64,000 nt of DNA. It comes from Spirochaetota bacterium. Its GTDB lineage: Bacteria > Spirochaetota > UBA4802 > UBA5550. Below, piece by piece: positions 18,559-27,269 of this stretch (position 1 is its first letter; every line of letters starts with the position of its first letter). Under the pieces are notes generated by a model that saw only the letters and a list, made by a program, of their open reading frames with translations, searched no databases and had not been told where the DNA came from. A program made the position numbers and the translations under genes. The stretch lies in contig JAJRXZ010000016.1 of assembly GCA_024276015.1 (NCBI GenBank), forward strand, positions 1 through 64,000, given 5' to 3'.

Positions 18559-19479
18559 TTATGCTCTATCCCATTGAGAGGTTTTTCTTAAAATCTCATC
18601 CGCCAGCGCCGCTGCCAGCAATTTCGAATCATTCAATGCAGGAGCTCTGACAAATTTTATTCCTCTTGCCTCTGCATATTCCCTGTAAACAATATCCAGG
18701 TCATAAAGTGTTTCAAGGTGATCTGAAATAAAACCTATGGGGACAGTCAGAACATTCTTTATCCCCCTTACTGCAAAGTTATCCAACAGATTACCGAAAT
18801 CCGGTTCAAGCCATTCGCCTCCGCGGCCCTTACTCTGATACGCAATATGATAATTTTTAATATTACATAAAGCAGCAATCCTTTCAACAGCAGATGTCAC
18901 CTCCTTTACATAGGGATCACCCTGGTCAATATAGGACTGAGGCAGACTATGAACAGTGAATACAATCTGAAGATCATCGCATAATTCTTTATCAAACTCC
19001 GATAAAGAGCCGCCGATCAATTCCTTCATTGCAATATGATAGATATCATTGTTCTGCCAGCCCGATACAAATACAGTTTCAATATGAGGGTGCTTCTGAA
19101 GCGCTTTATCAACTTCTTTAAAGTATGCTCCCGTACTTGCCCGCGAATTAAAAGGAGCCAGTGTTACAACTGCAATTCTCAATATCCCCCTGTCAATAAT
19201 ACTCTTTATTGTATCGCCAATATAAGGCTTCCAGTGCAGCATCCCGAAAAAAACAGAATAATTATTGTAAGCGGAATTCAGTTCTTTTTCAACAGCAACT
19301 GCCTGCCTCTCTGTTATTCGAACCAGAGGGGATTTTCCGCCGATAAGCCTGTACTTCTCTACAGTTTTATCAATCTGTTCCCTGGTAAAACTTCGGCCTC
19401 CGGCAATGCTCTTTAGAAAAGGCTCAACAGCTTCCGGAGAATCAGGGGCTCCGTATCCCACCAGTATTACGCCGATCAT
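18559..19479 (-). CDS. hemH: Ferrochelatase
   Basis: A 306-aa enzyme inserting ferrous iron into the porphyrin ring, the last or next-to-last step of heme synthesis. The start IGVILVGYGAPDSPEAVEPFL and the conserved FTVHSLPQSYIDQGDPY (catalytic His) and AYQSKGRGGEWLEPDF blocks are all present, followed by the GFISDHLETLYDLD motif. Length is normal for the bacterial type. ATG 19479 has AGAGGTGAT 12 nt upstream. It sits between hemE and hemG in one operon. Confidence 0.94.
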   Translation of the reverse strand: MIGVILVGYGAPDSPEAVEPFLKSIAGGRSFTREQIDKTVEKYRLIGGKSPLVRITERQAVAVEKELNSAYNNYSVFFGMLHWKPYIGDTIKSIIDRGILRIAVVTLAPFNSRASTGAYFKEVDKALQKHPHIETVFVSGWQNNDIYHIAMKELIGGSLSEFDKELCDDLQIVFTVHSLPQSYIDQGDPYVKEVTSAVERIAALCNIKNYHIAYQSKGRGGEWLEPDFGNLLDNFAVRGIKNVLTVPIGFISDHLETLYDLDIVYREYAEARGIKFVRAPALNDSKLLAAALADEILRKTSQWDRA

Positions 19480-19491
19480 TTTAAAATACTA

Positions 19492-20529
19492 TCACCTCTG
19501 GCTCAATCTGTGAACCGTATCAACCATAAACTTTGCTTTATCCACAGGCGTGTCCGGATTTATTCCGTGTCCCAGATTAAAGATATGTCCCGGTCTGTTT
19601 CCCACTCTGTCAAGAATGTCTTTCACTCTTGATTCGATGAGACCCTCCGGACCGTAAAGGACTACAGATTCCAGATTCCCCTGAACTCCCACATCATAAC
19701 CCAGCCTCTCCCATGCCAGGTCAATATTTATTCTCCAGTCCACTCCGATTATGTGGCCGCCCGCTTCTTTGAGTAATTCAAGTATTGCAGAGGTACCGGT
19801 ACCGAAATGAATTGCAGGAACCTCTTTTGAGAGATTACCGAATAATTTTTTCATATGCGGCATCACATACCGATCATAATCCAAAGAGGAAAGGCAGCCT
19901 ATCCAGCTGTCAAATACCTGCACAGCCTGGGCGCCTGCTTCAATCTGGCTGTTAAGATATTTAATTGTGGTATCCGTTATTTTGTTCATCAGATCGTTAA
20001 AAGACCCGGGAGAATTGTACATCATCTGTTTGGTTAGGAGATAGTTTTTAGATCCTCCCCCCTCAATCATATAGCTTGCAAGAGTAAAAGGCGCGCCGGA
20101 AAAACCGATCAAAGGGACTTTTCCCTCCAACTCTTTGCGGAGCAGCTTAATTGAATCCATTACAAAAGGCACATCTTCACCCGGATCTATTACTCTCAAT
20201 TTCTCAATATCACCGGCAGTTCTTACGGGATTATTCATTATCGGACCCTTTGATTCTACAAATTCAAGATCTATTCCCATGGCTTCTACAGGGATTAAGA
20301 TATCCGAAAACAGTATAGCTGCATCAACATCGATCTCCTCAAAGGGCATCAGTGTCACTTCCACAGCCAATTCCGGAGTTTTACACATTTCCAAAAAGGA
20401 GTACTTTTTTCTCATGTCTCTGTATTTCTTTAAGTATCTTCCCGCCTGCCTCATCATCCATACAGGCGTACAGTCAACTTCCTCTTTTCTGCAGGCTTTA
20501 AGAAACCTGTAATCCTTTGAACTGCTCAC
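19492..20529 (-). CDS. hemE: Uroporphyrinogen decarboxylase
   Basis: A 345-aa cytosolic enzyme converting uroporphyrinogen III to coproporphyrinogen III. The signature CTPVWMMRQAGRYLKKYR (arginine cluster that binds the substrate carboxylates), ILFSDILIPVEAMG (catalytic Asp) and GFSGAPFTLASYMIEG are present, and FNLGHGI near the C-terminus. Start GTG 20529 is supported by GGGAGGA about 10 nt upstream. First gene of a heme operon with hemH 12 nt downstream. Confidence 0.95.
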   Translation of the reverse strand: MSSSKDYRFLKACRKEEVDCTPVWMMRQAGRYLKKYRDMRKKYSFLEMCKTPELAVEVTLMPFEEIDVDAAILFSDILIPVEAMGIDLEFVESKGPIMNNPVRTAGDIEKLRVIDPGEDVPFVMDSIKLLRKELEGKVPLIGFSGAPFTLASYMIEGGGSKNYLLTKQMMYNSPGSFNDLMNKITDTTIKYLNSQIEAGAQAVQVFDSWIGCLSSLDYDRYVMPHMKKLFGNLSKEVPAIHFGTGTSAILELLKEAGGHIIGVDWRINIDLAWERLGYDVGVQGNLESVVLYGPEGLIESRVKDILDRVGNRPGHIFNLGHGINPDTPVDKAKFMVDTVHRLSQR

Positions 20530-20794
20530 AATAGAATAATCCTCCCTTATCTTATATAATTACAAATTGATTTATCCGAGCCATTAAGTATAATAGATAG
20601 CTTAAAGTTCTATCATACAGAATCGAATCGTTCATTATTAAGGATATGAATCTACACAGTTGGTTAAAATAATTTCTGCTTTTGTGATTGTCCAGAAAGA
20701 AACTGTGAGTATTGTTTTTTTTCAGATCTTCGTTAAAATTCTATGTTAATAATCCGAAAAGACCGATTTAAACATGCGGATCATTACGAATGAA

Positions 20795-21205
20795 TTAATA
20801 CTTCTGATAACCATGCTTACTTCTTTCTATGGAGTCTCTGTTATTGATTATAGCGTCAAGCAACAGGGTAATCAACTCAGGCATTAGTATTGTTTTATCA
20901 TTGCCGGTTGCCTGCAGATATGTTCTGATGCCGTTTCGGATTACATCCTTTCCAATTGCATCAACAATAATATCAACACCCTCATCAAGTTTTGCCAGAT
21001 CGAGAAAATCTCTTGTTGTATAGATACCAGACTCTCTGGCAATTTTTATACCCGGTGTATTCGGGTCAACATCGGCAACACCTGCAATTTCAATAAATTT
21101 ATATTTCATCAACTGTTTTAATATTGCAGTGCCGGTTTCACCACCGCCTATGACAGCAATTCTTATTTTGTTTGAATCGGCCATTTTTTTCTCAGAATAA
21201 CTCAT
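20795..21205 (-). CDS. Stand-alone Rossmann (NAD(P)-binding) protein
   Basis: A 136-aa protein consisting almost only of a dinucleotide-binding fold: VIGGGETGTAILKQL (GxGxxG-like), then EIAGVADVDPNTPGIKIA and DIIVDAIGKD. This resembles the NAD-binding domain found at the front of some sensor kinases and of homoserine-dehydrogenase-like enzymes, but no catalytic domain follows, so a sensory or regulatory role is possible. ATG 21205 nearly touches the stop of the upstream gene; an internal ATG at 21184 with GAGA upstream is an alternative start. It is probably co-transcribed with the membrane protein before it. Confidence 0.7.
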   Translation of the reverse strand: MSYSEKKMADSNKIRIAVIGGGETGTAILKQLMKYKFIEIAGVADVDPNTPGIKIARESGIYTTRDFLDLAKLDEGVDIIVDAIGKDVIRNGIRTYLQATGNDKTILMPELITLLLDAIINNRDSIERSKHGYQKY

Positions 21206-21206
21206 C

Positions 21207-21575
21207 TCATCTTATAATTTCATTATATATCTCTTTAGCTTTGGATTCAAGCCCCATATCTATCAATTTTTTATAAGCCTCGTCTCTTCTTTTCTTTATT
21301 TCCTCCGCAACTTTCTTTTTTTCAAGCATTTCCCGTTTTAATTCCTCGGTTTCATTATGCCTATACTCATTCAGGGCTTTTTTGTATTCGGCTTCTGCTG
21401 CTGGATACATACTGAGAGCGGATTTGTAGACAAATGCCGCCTTATCTTCATCGGAAAATGAAACTACCAGATGAACAACAATTGCAAAAAATACAACTGT
21501 TATAACGGCCAATATCTTTGTTAAATTTTTTGATATAAAGGATTTAGTATCGGGATTTTTTAACGATTGACTCAC
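21207..21575 (-). CDS. Small single-span membrane protein with coiled coil
   Basis: A 122-aa protein with one membrane segment at about 19-39 (LTKILAVITVVFFAIVVH) and a highly charged helical C-terminal region rich in K and E (AEYKKALNEYRHNETEELKR), likely a coiled coil. No family was recognised. Start GTG 21575 has GAGAGGT eight nucleotides upstream. The stop codon is adjacent to the start of the Rossmann gene, so the pair is likely translationally coupled and may form a membrane-bound complex. Confidence 0.65.
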   Translation of the reverse strand: MSQSLKNPDTKSFISKNLTKILAVITVVFFAIVVHLVVSFSDEDKAAFVYKSALSMYPAAEAEYKKALNEYRHNETEELKREMLEKKKVAEEIKKRRDEAYKKLIDMGLESKAKEIYNEIIR

Positions 21576-21679
21576 AAAATTTACCTCTCCATAATCATAC
21601 TCATATAATAATTTAAAACATCCTCAATACAATAATTGTCAATTAAATTTCAAAATCATATACATTTTTTAAAGAAGAC

Positions 21680-22474
21680 TTATCTTCTCCCTCTTCTTCC
21701 GGATAATATTTTTTTATGCCCCCTGATGATCCTTCTGTTAAATTTCGGATTTTCCTTTCTCAACTGCATGATCAATTTCTTAGATCTGTAAAACTTTTCT
21801 TTTTTCTTTTGCGGAGAATTATCAAAACGTCTGGTTATCATTCTATATCTTCGGGGATACTTTTTTCGGAAAAGAGCCAGTTCATCGGCATTAGAAGTAA
21901 TCAGAAGGAATATTCCGGGCCTGTTTCTGAAAAGATACTCCAGTTGTTTTCTTAATTGAGATCTTCTAAAATTAACTTTTGCTTTTTTACTATTTAAGTT
22001 TTCTTCTGTAATTACAGGATTCTCATTTACATCAGTATCATTGACTTTCATACCCAGAACTTCACCTGTTGCAGCGTCAATTATTTTTATCTGAACGATC
22101 TTTTTATCAACTTCTCCAAAGATCAGAGCATCTGCGCCGAGAAGTTTTCCGGTTTCGGCCGCTGTTTCATCGTCCACAATACCAAGCATGCCTCTGGACT
22201 GTTCATTCATAACTTCCTTTATCTTTGTAGGATCAATCACTCTTATATTCCCGCAGGCAAGTACTTTAGAGATAACCTTTGCAGTATACTGCCTTGTAAA
22301 AGATGTTTCCTGATCATTACTGTCAGTAAAAGTATATATGGCAAGGCGAGATTTATTCTTTTTTGCACTGATATTACAGATCTGATCTGCAATGGCACCT
22401 ACAATTAAATCGCTCTTGGCAAAGATATTTACACTGCATAATAAGAATAATAGTACAAAGGTAATTTTTTTCAT
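21680..22474 (-). CDS. CsgG/LpoB-like secreted protein with basic tail
   Basis: A 264-aa exported protein with signal peptide KKITFVLLFLLCSVNIFA. Residues about 40-150 match the CsgG/FlgO/LpoB pattern: RLAIYTFTDSNDQ, VISKVLACGNIRVIDPTKI, GKLLGADALIFGEV and QIKIIDAATGEVLG. That fold occurs in outer-membrane secretion channels and activators of peptidoglycan synthases. The last 90 residues are unusual: strongly basic, with FRRSQLRKQLEYLFRNRPG and a final RRIIRGHKKILSGRRGRR, and do not belong to the domain. No lipobox is seen. AGGAGAT precedes the ATG by five nucleotides. Confidence 0.75.
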   Translation of the reverse strand: MKKITFVLLFLLCSVNIFAKSDLIVGAIADQICNISAKKNKSRLAIYTFTDSNDQETSFTRQYTAKVISKVLACGNIRVIDPTKIKEVMNEQSRGMLGIVDDETAAETGKLLGADALIFGEVDKKIVQIKIIDAATGEVLGMKVNDTDVNENPVITEENLNSKKAKVNFRRSQLRKQLEYLFRNRPGIFLLITSNADELALFRKKYPRRYRMITRRFDNSPQKKKEKFYRSKKLIMQLRKENPKFNRRIIRGHKKILSGRRGRR

Positions 22475-22518
22475 AATTATCTCCTATTATTGTAAATATA
22501 CAGGGCTCCCTTTATTAT

Positions 22519-23424
22519 CTAAACCCCTATCCTGGAATTAGCCGTTACAACACGATTGCCGCCGTCCTTTTTAGCTTCATACATAGCAAGGTCGGCTCTT
22601 TTAATAAACACAGCCGGAGATTCATCAGGATTTGCCTGAGCGACCCCAATACTTGTTGTTACCCGCTCTATATCATAATTGCTGCATGGAGAAAAGGGCC
22701 AGCTTAATGCGAATTTTACTCTTATTCTTTCGGCAATCTGCACAGCCTTATCCAGACCGGTCTCAGGAAGAATTATCATAAACTCATCTCCGCCATATCT
22801 GAAAGGCAGATCAGTGGATCTGATTTCAGAACGTATGACACTGCCCATTAGCACTAAAATCTTATCGCCGTCAAGGTGTCCCATTTTGTCATTAACCTGC
22901 TTGAAATTATCCAGATCAAAACATATTAAGCTAAGCTGCCTGTTGTAACGTCTGATCCTGTTTATCTCATCTGATATTTTAATATGAAAATAACGGTGGT
23001 TATACAATTGAGTTAAACTGTCAGTAACCGAAAGCTCTCTTAACTTCGTTTCCATCTTTTTTCTAACGGTCAGATCATGGAAAAAACCGATACTGCCGGT
23101 CTCTATTCCATTATCTTCAATAATCATTGCGGAAAGAAGGATGGGAATAAAATTGCCTGCTTTTGTTTTTAATTCAGTCTCGAAGTCGATAAGCCTCCCC
23201 CGCGGACCGAAATCTTTACTGTACATAATCCTTTTGATCTTTCTGGCTTCTTCAGGCGAATTATATATTCTGATGATTGATTTTTTATCTATTACTTCGT
23301 CAGGGCCGTAACCGAGGAGTTTAACTGCACTATTATTAAATATTGTTATTATTCCTTCCCGATCTACACCGATTACAGCATCGGGGCATATCCGGAGAAA
23401 TTCATTTAGTGTAATATTATACAT
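22519..23424 (-). CDS. PAS-GGDEF diguanylate cyclase
   Basis: A 301-aa soluble enzyme making cyclic di-GMP. A PAS domain (about 1-120, FNNSAVKLLGYGPDEVIDK) is followed by a GGDEF domain (about 130-295) with an intact RYGGDEFMIILPE active site. The product-inhibition I-site RSTD lies five residues before GGDEF, so feedback control is expected. It is the last gene of a minus-strand run, 23 nt after an acyl-CoA synthetase gene, with no clear ribosome site. Co-transcription with the second Liv operon is possible. Confidence 0.93.
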   Translation of the reverse strand: MYNITLNEFLRICPDAVIGVDREGIITIFNNSAVKLLGYGPDEVIDKKSIIRIYNSPEEARKIKRIMYSKDFGPRGRLIDFETELKTKAGNFIPILLSAMIIEDNGIETGSIGFFHDLTVRKKMETKLRELSVTDSLTQLYNHRYFHIKISDEINRIRRYNRQLSLICFDLDNFKQVNDKMGHLDGDKILVLMGSVIRSEIRSTDLPFRYGGDEFMIILPETGLDKAVQIAERIRVKFALSWPFSPCSNYDIERVTTSIGVAQANPDESPAVFIKRADLAMYEAKKDGGNRVVTANSRIGV

Positions 23425-23447
23425 GCATTGAATTGTTATCCCAACAA

Positions 23448-24971
23448 TTAATTTGCCGAACCATAAAGCTCTTTGATCTTTTTTCTGTCCGGATCTCCCT
23501 TATCATCAAGCGGCATATCGTTTACAAATTCAACATATTGAGGTTTTTTATAGCTTGCTATTCTCTGCCCTACAAAACTTATTAATTCCGCAGCATCAAG
23601 CTTTTCATTCTCTTTTAACAAACAGACGGCTTTAATGCCTTCCTTCCATTTCGGGTCGGGTACGCCGAATACAACCGCTTCTTCAACAGCCTCATGTTCA
23701 AGAATAGCCTTTTCAACTTCAGCAGGGTATACGTTCTCTCCTCCGGGTTTAATCAGCTCCTTTTCGGCCTTTCGTCCTTCATACCATAGAAAACCCTCAT
23801 CATCAAACCTTCCAAGATCCCCGGTATGATGCCACCCGTCTCTGAAGGCATATTCGGTATCTTCAGGCAGATTCCAGTAACCTTTAAATATCATGGGGCC
23901 TCGCATTGTGATCTCTCCCACCTTGCCGGCAGGAACAGGTTTATCATAATCATCAACAAGCCTCACTTGCCCCAGCTGGATCATTTTACCCGCAGAACCG
24001 GGTTTTTCATTGTACTTTCCTAATGTAGCAAGACATGAAGTTTCTGTCTGTCCATACATGCAATAAAACGTACCGCCGGTTAGTTTCTGATACCTTTCAA
24101 TATTCTCAGGGCTGTCAAGCCCTATGACTTTCTGAAGTGATGAAATATCGGTCCTATTCTTTTCCTGTTCATCCATAATAGATGACAATATTGGAGAAAA
24201 ATCAAACATGACAGTTACTTTTTTTTCATTAATCAGTTCAAGTGCTTTCACAGCATCGAATTTGCTCATATTGACGTTTAATGCGCCGGCATGAAAAGTA
24301 TTGGTTGCCATAAAAAGACCGCCCACATGAAAAAGCGGCAGTAAATTCAGGTGAACATCCTCTTGCGTAATATTCATGTGATAATTAAAATGAATATTTG
24401 CAAATAACATATTATTATGACTCAGTACAGCTCCCCTGGGTCTGCCGGCAACAGCTGCAGTATGAATGATCACAAAATCATCATCAGAGGCAATATCAGC
24501 ATGTTCAAACCGACCATCGTTATCAAATAACTCCTTTATATCGTTATAACTTCCTTTTTCTTTATCAAGATTATAGTATGCTTTTATTGATGTCAGCTTG
24601 TCTTTTATCTGTTCAACTGTTTTCTGATATTCATCACCGGCAAACAGCATTACCGGTTCACAATCGTTTAAATTAAAAGCCACTTCCTCCGGTGAAAGTC
24701 TCCAGTTTATTGGCAATACGATCAGTCCTATCGCCGCTGCAGCTCCATATAGAAGAAAGTATTCAAATGAGTTTTTACCGATGATTCCAATCCGGTCTCC
24801 CTTTGATAATCCCTTATTCTGTAACCCCTTTGCCATCCGGTCAACAAGGTCTTTGTAATCATAAAAATTTATTGTCCGGTTATCATCAACTTCAAACCAT
24901 GCCGGACTCTCTTTATAAGAAAATGAATTTCGATTGATAAGATCATAAACAGTAAAATCATAGAGACCCAT
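23448..24971 (-). CDS. Acyl-CoA synthetase-like protein with altered catalytic motifs
   Basis: A 507-aa ANL-superfamily protein. The fold motifs are clear (MYGQTETS, YKDLVDRMAKGLQNKG, WHHTGDLGRFDDEG, GRKAEKELIKPGGENVYPAEVE). The phosphate-binding A3 loop reads HTAAVAGRPRGA instead of YTSGTTGxPKG, and the A10 region reads DDKGDPDRKK, with Asp where the adenylation lysine normally lies. It may still be an acyl-CoA synthetase subfamily using another residue, or be an inactive or modified-reaction homologue. The ATG has GGAG eight nucleotides upstream. It follows livF of the second Liv operon. Confidence 0.82.
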   Translation of the reverse strand: MGLYDFTVYDLINRNSFSYKESPAWFEVDDNRTINFYDYKDLVDRMAKGLQNKGLSKGDRIGIIGKNSFEYFLLYGAAAAIGLIVLPINWRLSPEEVAFNLNDCEPVMLFAGDEYQKTVEQIKDKLTSIKAYYNLDKEKGSYNDIKELFDNDGRFEHADIASDDDFVIIHTAAVAGRPRGAVLSHNNMLFANIHFNYHMNITQEDVHLNLLPLFHVGGLFMATNTFHAGALNVNMSKFDAVKALELINEKKVTVMFDFSPILSSIMDEQEKNRTDISSLQKVIGLDSPENIERYQKLTGGTFYCMYGQTETSCLATLGKYNEKPGSAGKMIQLGQVRLVDDYDKPVPAGKVGEITMRGPMIFKGYWNLPEDTEYAFRDGWHHTGDLGRFDDEGFLWYEGRKAEKELIKPGGENVYPAEVEKAILEHEAVEEAVVFGVPDPKWKEGIKAVCLLKENEKLDAAELISFVGQRIASYKKPQYVEFVNDMPLDDKGDPDRKKIKELYGSAN

Positions 24972-25062
24972 ATATAAACTCCAATATGTTAATCAGGTTG
25001 TAAAATTACAGGCAATTTTTTGATATGATGGTATTTCAATTAAAAAGAATTAAGTATTATTT

Positions 25063-25881
25063 CTAAGTAAGCCATCTCTTTTTTCTTTTATAATGTTTCA
25101 CATTACGGAAGTTCTTTCTTTCGCCATGTTCTGAAAAACCAAGGTAAAAATCTTTTATATCTTCGTTATCCTGCAGTTTCTCAGAAGTATCGTCCATTAC
25201 AATGCGCCCGTTCTCCATAACATACGCATAGGGGGCAACATTTAAGGCAAGCTTTGCATTCTGTTCAACAAGAAGCATGGATATCTTTTCTTCTTTATTC
25301 AACTTAGTGATTATGTTAAATATCTCATGGATCAACATCGGCGCCAATCCCATTGAAGGTTCGTCTAACAGTATAAGCTTAGGATCGGTCATCATAGCTC
25401 TGCCTACAACAGTCATCTGCTGTTCACCGCCGCTTATAAATCCGGCAAGAATGTTTCTTTTTTCTTTAAGCCGCGGGAAATAGTGGTATACCATGTCAAG
25501 ACCTTCTTTTACTTTTTTTCCTTTCCTCTTTAAATGAGCCGCAACTTTAAGGTTCTCTTCAACAGTAAGGTGTTCAAAAACCCGTCTTCCCTCGATAACC
25601 TGAACAATTCCCATCTTAGTGATCTTTTCAGCTCTCATTTTGTCGATACGTTCTCCCATAAATTCTATGGAACCGTCAGTTACTTCGCCGTTTTCATGAT
25701 TCAACAAACCGGAAATTGCCTTCAGCGTAGTGCTTTTACCTGCTCCATTAGCTCCGAGAAGAGCAACAATTCCACCCTTCGGTACCTTAATAGATACACC
25801 TTTAAGAACAAGTATCACTTCGTGATATTTAACTTCTATATTATTTATCTTTAAGATATAATCTTCATTTGAATTAGACAA
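25063..25881 (-). CDS. livF: Liv-type ABC transporter ATP-binding protein LivF (second operon)
   Basis: A 272-aa ABC ATPase with Walker A GANGAGKSTT, signature ISGGEQQMT, Walker B LILLDEPSMGLAP and LLVEQNAKLAL, the LivF pattern. The C-terminus carries an extra basic stretch (RKNFRNVKHYKRKKRW) not needed by the family. Start is TTG 25881 with GAGGAAA six nucleotides upstream; no ATG is near. It lies 86 nt after the binding-protein gene, and a strong hairpin occupies that spacer. Confidence 0.9.
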   Translation of the reverse strand: MSNSNEDYILKINNIEVKYHEVILVLKGVSIKVPKGGIVALLGANGAGKSTTLKAISGLLNHENGEVTDGSIEFMGERIDKMRAEKITKMGIVQVIEGRRVFEHLTVEENLKVAAHLKRKGKKVKEGLDMVYHYFPRLKEKRNILAGFISGGEQQMTVVGRAMMTDPKLILLDEPSMGLAPMLIHEIFNIITKLNKEEKISMLLVEQNAKLALNVAPYAYVMENGRIVMDDTSEKLQDNEDIKDFYLGFSEHGERKNFRNVKHYKRKKRWLT

Positions 25882-25910
25882 AACTTTTCCTCACAGCATT
25901 CTTAAGATAT

Positions 25911-25949
25911 TTTACAGTCTCACCAGCTTTATGCTGATGAGACTGTAAA
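25911..25949 (-). terminator. Strong intercistronic hairpin after the binding-protein gene
   Basis: TTTACAGTCTCA (25911-25922) pairs perfectly with TGAGACTGTAAA (25938-25949); the stem continues inward for five more positions with a single mismatch around a TTTAT loop. There is no T-run on the transcribed strand, so it looks like an mRNA-stabilising or attenuating hairpin rather than a full terminator. It separates the binding-protein gene from livF. Confidence 0.6.
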
Positions 25950-25967
25950 TTTATTCAAAAAATCAAA

Positions 25968-27206
25968 TTATTTACCTAACCACTCATTTGCCCATTTCTT
26001 AGGAAATGCTTTTTGCATATCAACAGTATCAAATAAATAAAACTTTCCGCCTCTTAATTGATATACGCTTACACCGGACATTGCTCTGTGATCCTTGGAA
26101 GTAAAAGTTACCGGTGGAATACCGAGCCCAAGCTTAAGATTTTTGAATGTTTCAAAACCTTTCTTGAGGATCCCGGGACCTGTAAGATCACCGGCTTTAT
26201 CAGCTCTTTTTAAAGCTTCAACCATTGCAAGTACGCTTCCCCATCCCTGAATAGTATGTATAGTCCTTTTCTTTTCATTAGGATGTAATTTCTTTGCATA
26301 CTGCTTAACTTTATCCATTAGAGGAACATCCTGACCATAGAATGCCCATGGTGCACAGCCGTAAACGCCCTCGGCAGCTTTTCCGGCCCTGTCATTGAGA
26401 TTCTCATCAAATCCCCAGTTCTTAATTAAATGGTCTGTCTTTAATTTCTGAGCGTATGCCTCTGCCAGAGTAATAGCTACTGTTCTTACAGTATTTGTAT
26501 GAACAACTACGTCGGGACCGTATTTCTTCATAGCGGCAACTTGTGTTTGTGTTTCTTTGGCAGCAAGACTTACATTTTGATCGGGACCGATTTCATATCC
26601 AAGATATTTGGCATGTTTTTTTGCTTCCTTAATAGATGCACTTGAGAAGGGATGTCCAAAATGATAGCTGAACATTACCTTGGGTTTTCCCTTCTTGTTT
26701 TTTGCCTTCCAGTTTTTATTATACCATGAAGTTAAAAGGCCTCGTACCTGAGTTGAATAATCGGGTGCGATAAAAAAGTTGTAAGGAGCTTCCTTGGGAT
26801 CATTAAGTTTAGCAGAATAAGATGCAGATACATAAGGAATCTTATCTTTTGCAACAGTCTTGGTCAAAGCTTCAGTGTCAGCCGAGCCCCAGCCAAGAAT
26901 TGCAATACATCCTTTGGCTTTAAACTTTTCATAGATCTGCTTTGCCTTATCAGCTTTGTAACCGTAATCCTGCAGAAAAAGTTTGATCTTTTTCCCGTTG
27001 ATACCGCCATTGTCATTAACATATGCAATGGCCTCCTGAATACCGAAGGCATAATCCTTGCCCACAGTCGAAGTAGGACCGGAAAGGTCGTTAAGCGAGC
27101 AAATGTTAATTTCGTTTCCGGCACTTTTCTTTTTGCCGCAAGACGTAAGCAGTATACCAGATGTAAGTACTACTGCAAAAAGTATTACATAAAATTTTAC
27201 TCTCAT
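25968..27206 (-). CDS. Liv-type ABC transporter substrate-binding lipoprotein (second operon)
   Basis: A 412-aa periplasmic binding protein of the Peripla_BP_6 family. The N-terminal segment ends in LLTSCGKKK, a lipobox with Cys at about 23. Conserved parts are INICSLNDLSGPTSTVGKDY, AIAYVNDNGGINGKK and AILGWGSADTEALTK. Start ATG 27206 has GGAGGG five nucleotides upstream; an in-frame TTG at 27218 precedes it inside the ribosome site and is rejected. It differs clearly from the first operon's binding protein, so the two importers probably take up different compounds. Confidence 0.9.
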   Translation of the reverse strand: MRVKFYVILFAVVLTSGILLTSCGKKKSAGNEINICSLNDLSGPTSTVGKDYAFGIQEAIAYVNDNGGINGKKIKLFLQDYGYKADKAKQIYEKFKAKGCIAILGWGSADTEALTKTVAKDKIPYVSASYSAKLNDPKEAPYNFFIAPDYSTQVRGLLTSWYNKNWKAKNKKGKPKVMFSYHFGHPFSSASIKEAKKHAKYLGYEIGPDQNVSLAAKETQTQVAAMKKYGPDVVVHTNTVRTVAITLAEAYAQKLKTDHLIKNWGFDENLNDRAGKAAEGVYGCAPWAFYGQDVPLMDKVKQYAKKLHPNEKKRTIHTIQGWGSVLAMVEALKRADKAGDLTGPGILKKGFETFKNLKLGLGIPPVTFTSKDHRAMSGVSVYQLRGGKFYLFDTVDMQKAFPKKWANEWLGK

Positions 27207-27269
27207 TTTTCCCTCCAAAAATTATTTGTAAATCATTATATATTAAACATAATTTACATGCAAGCTAAT

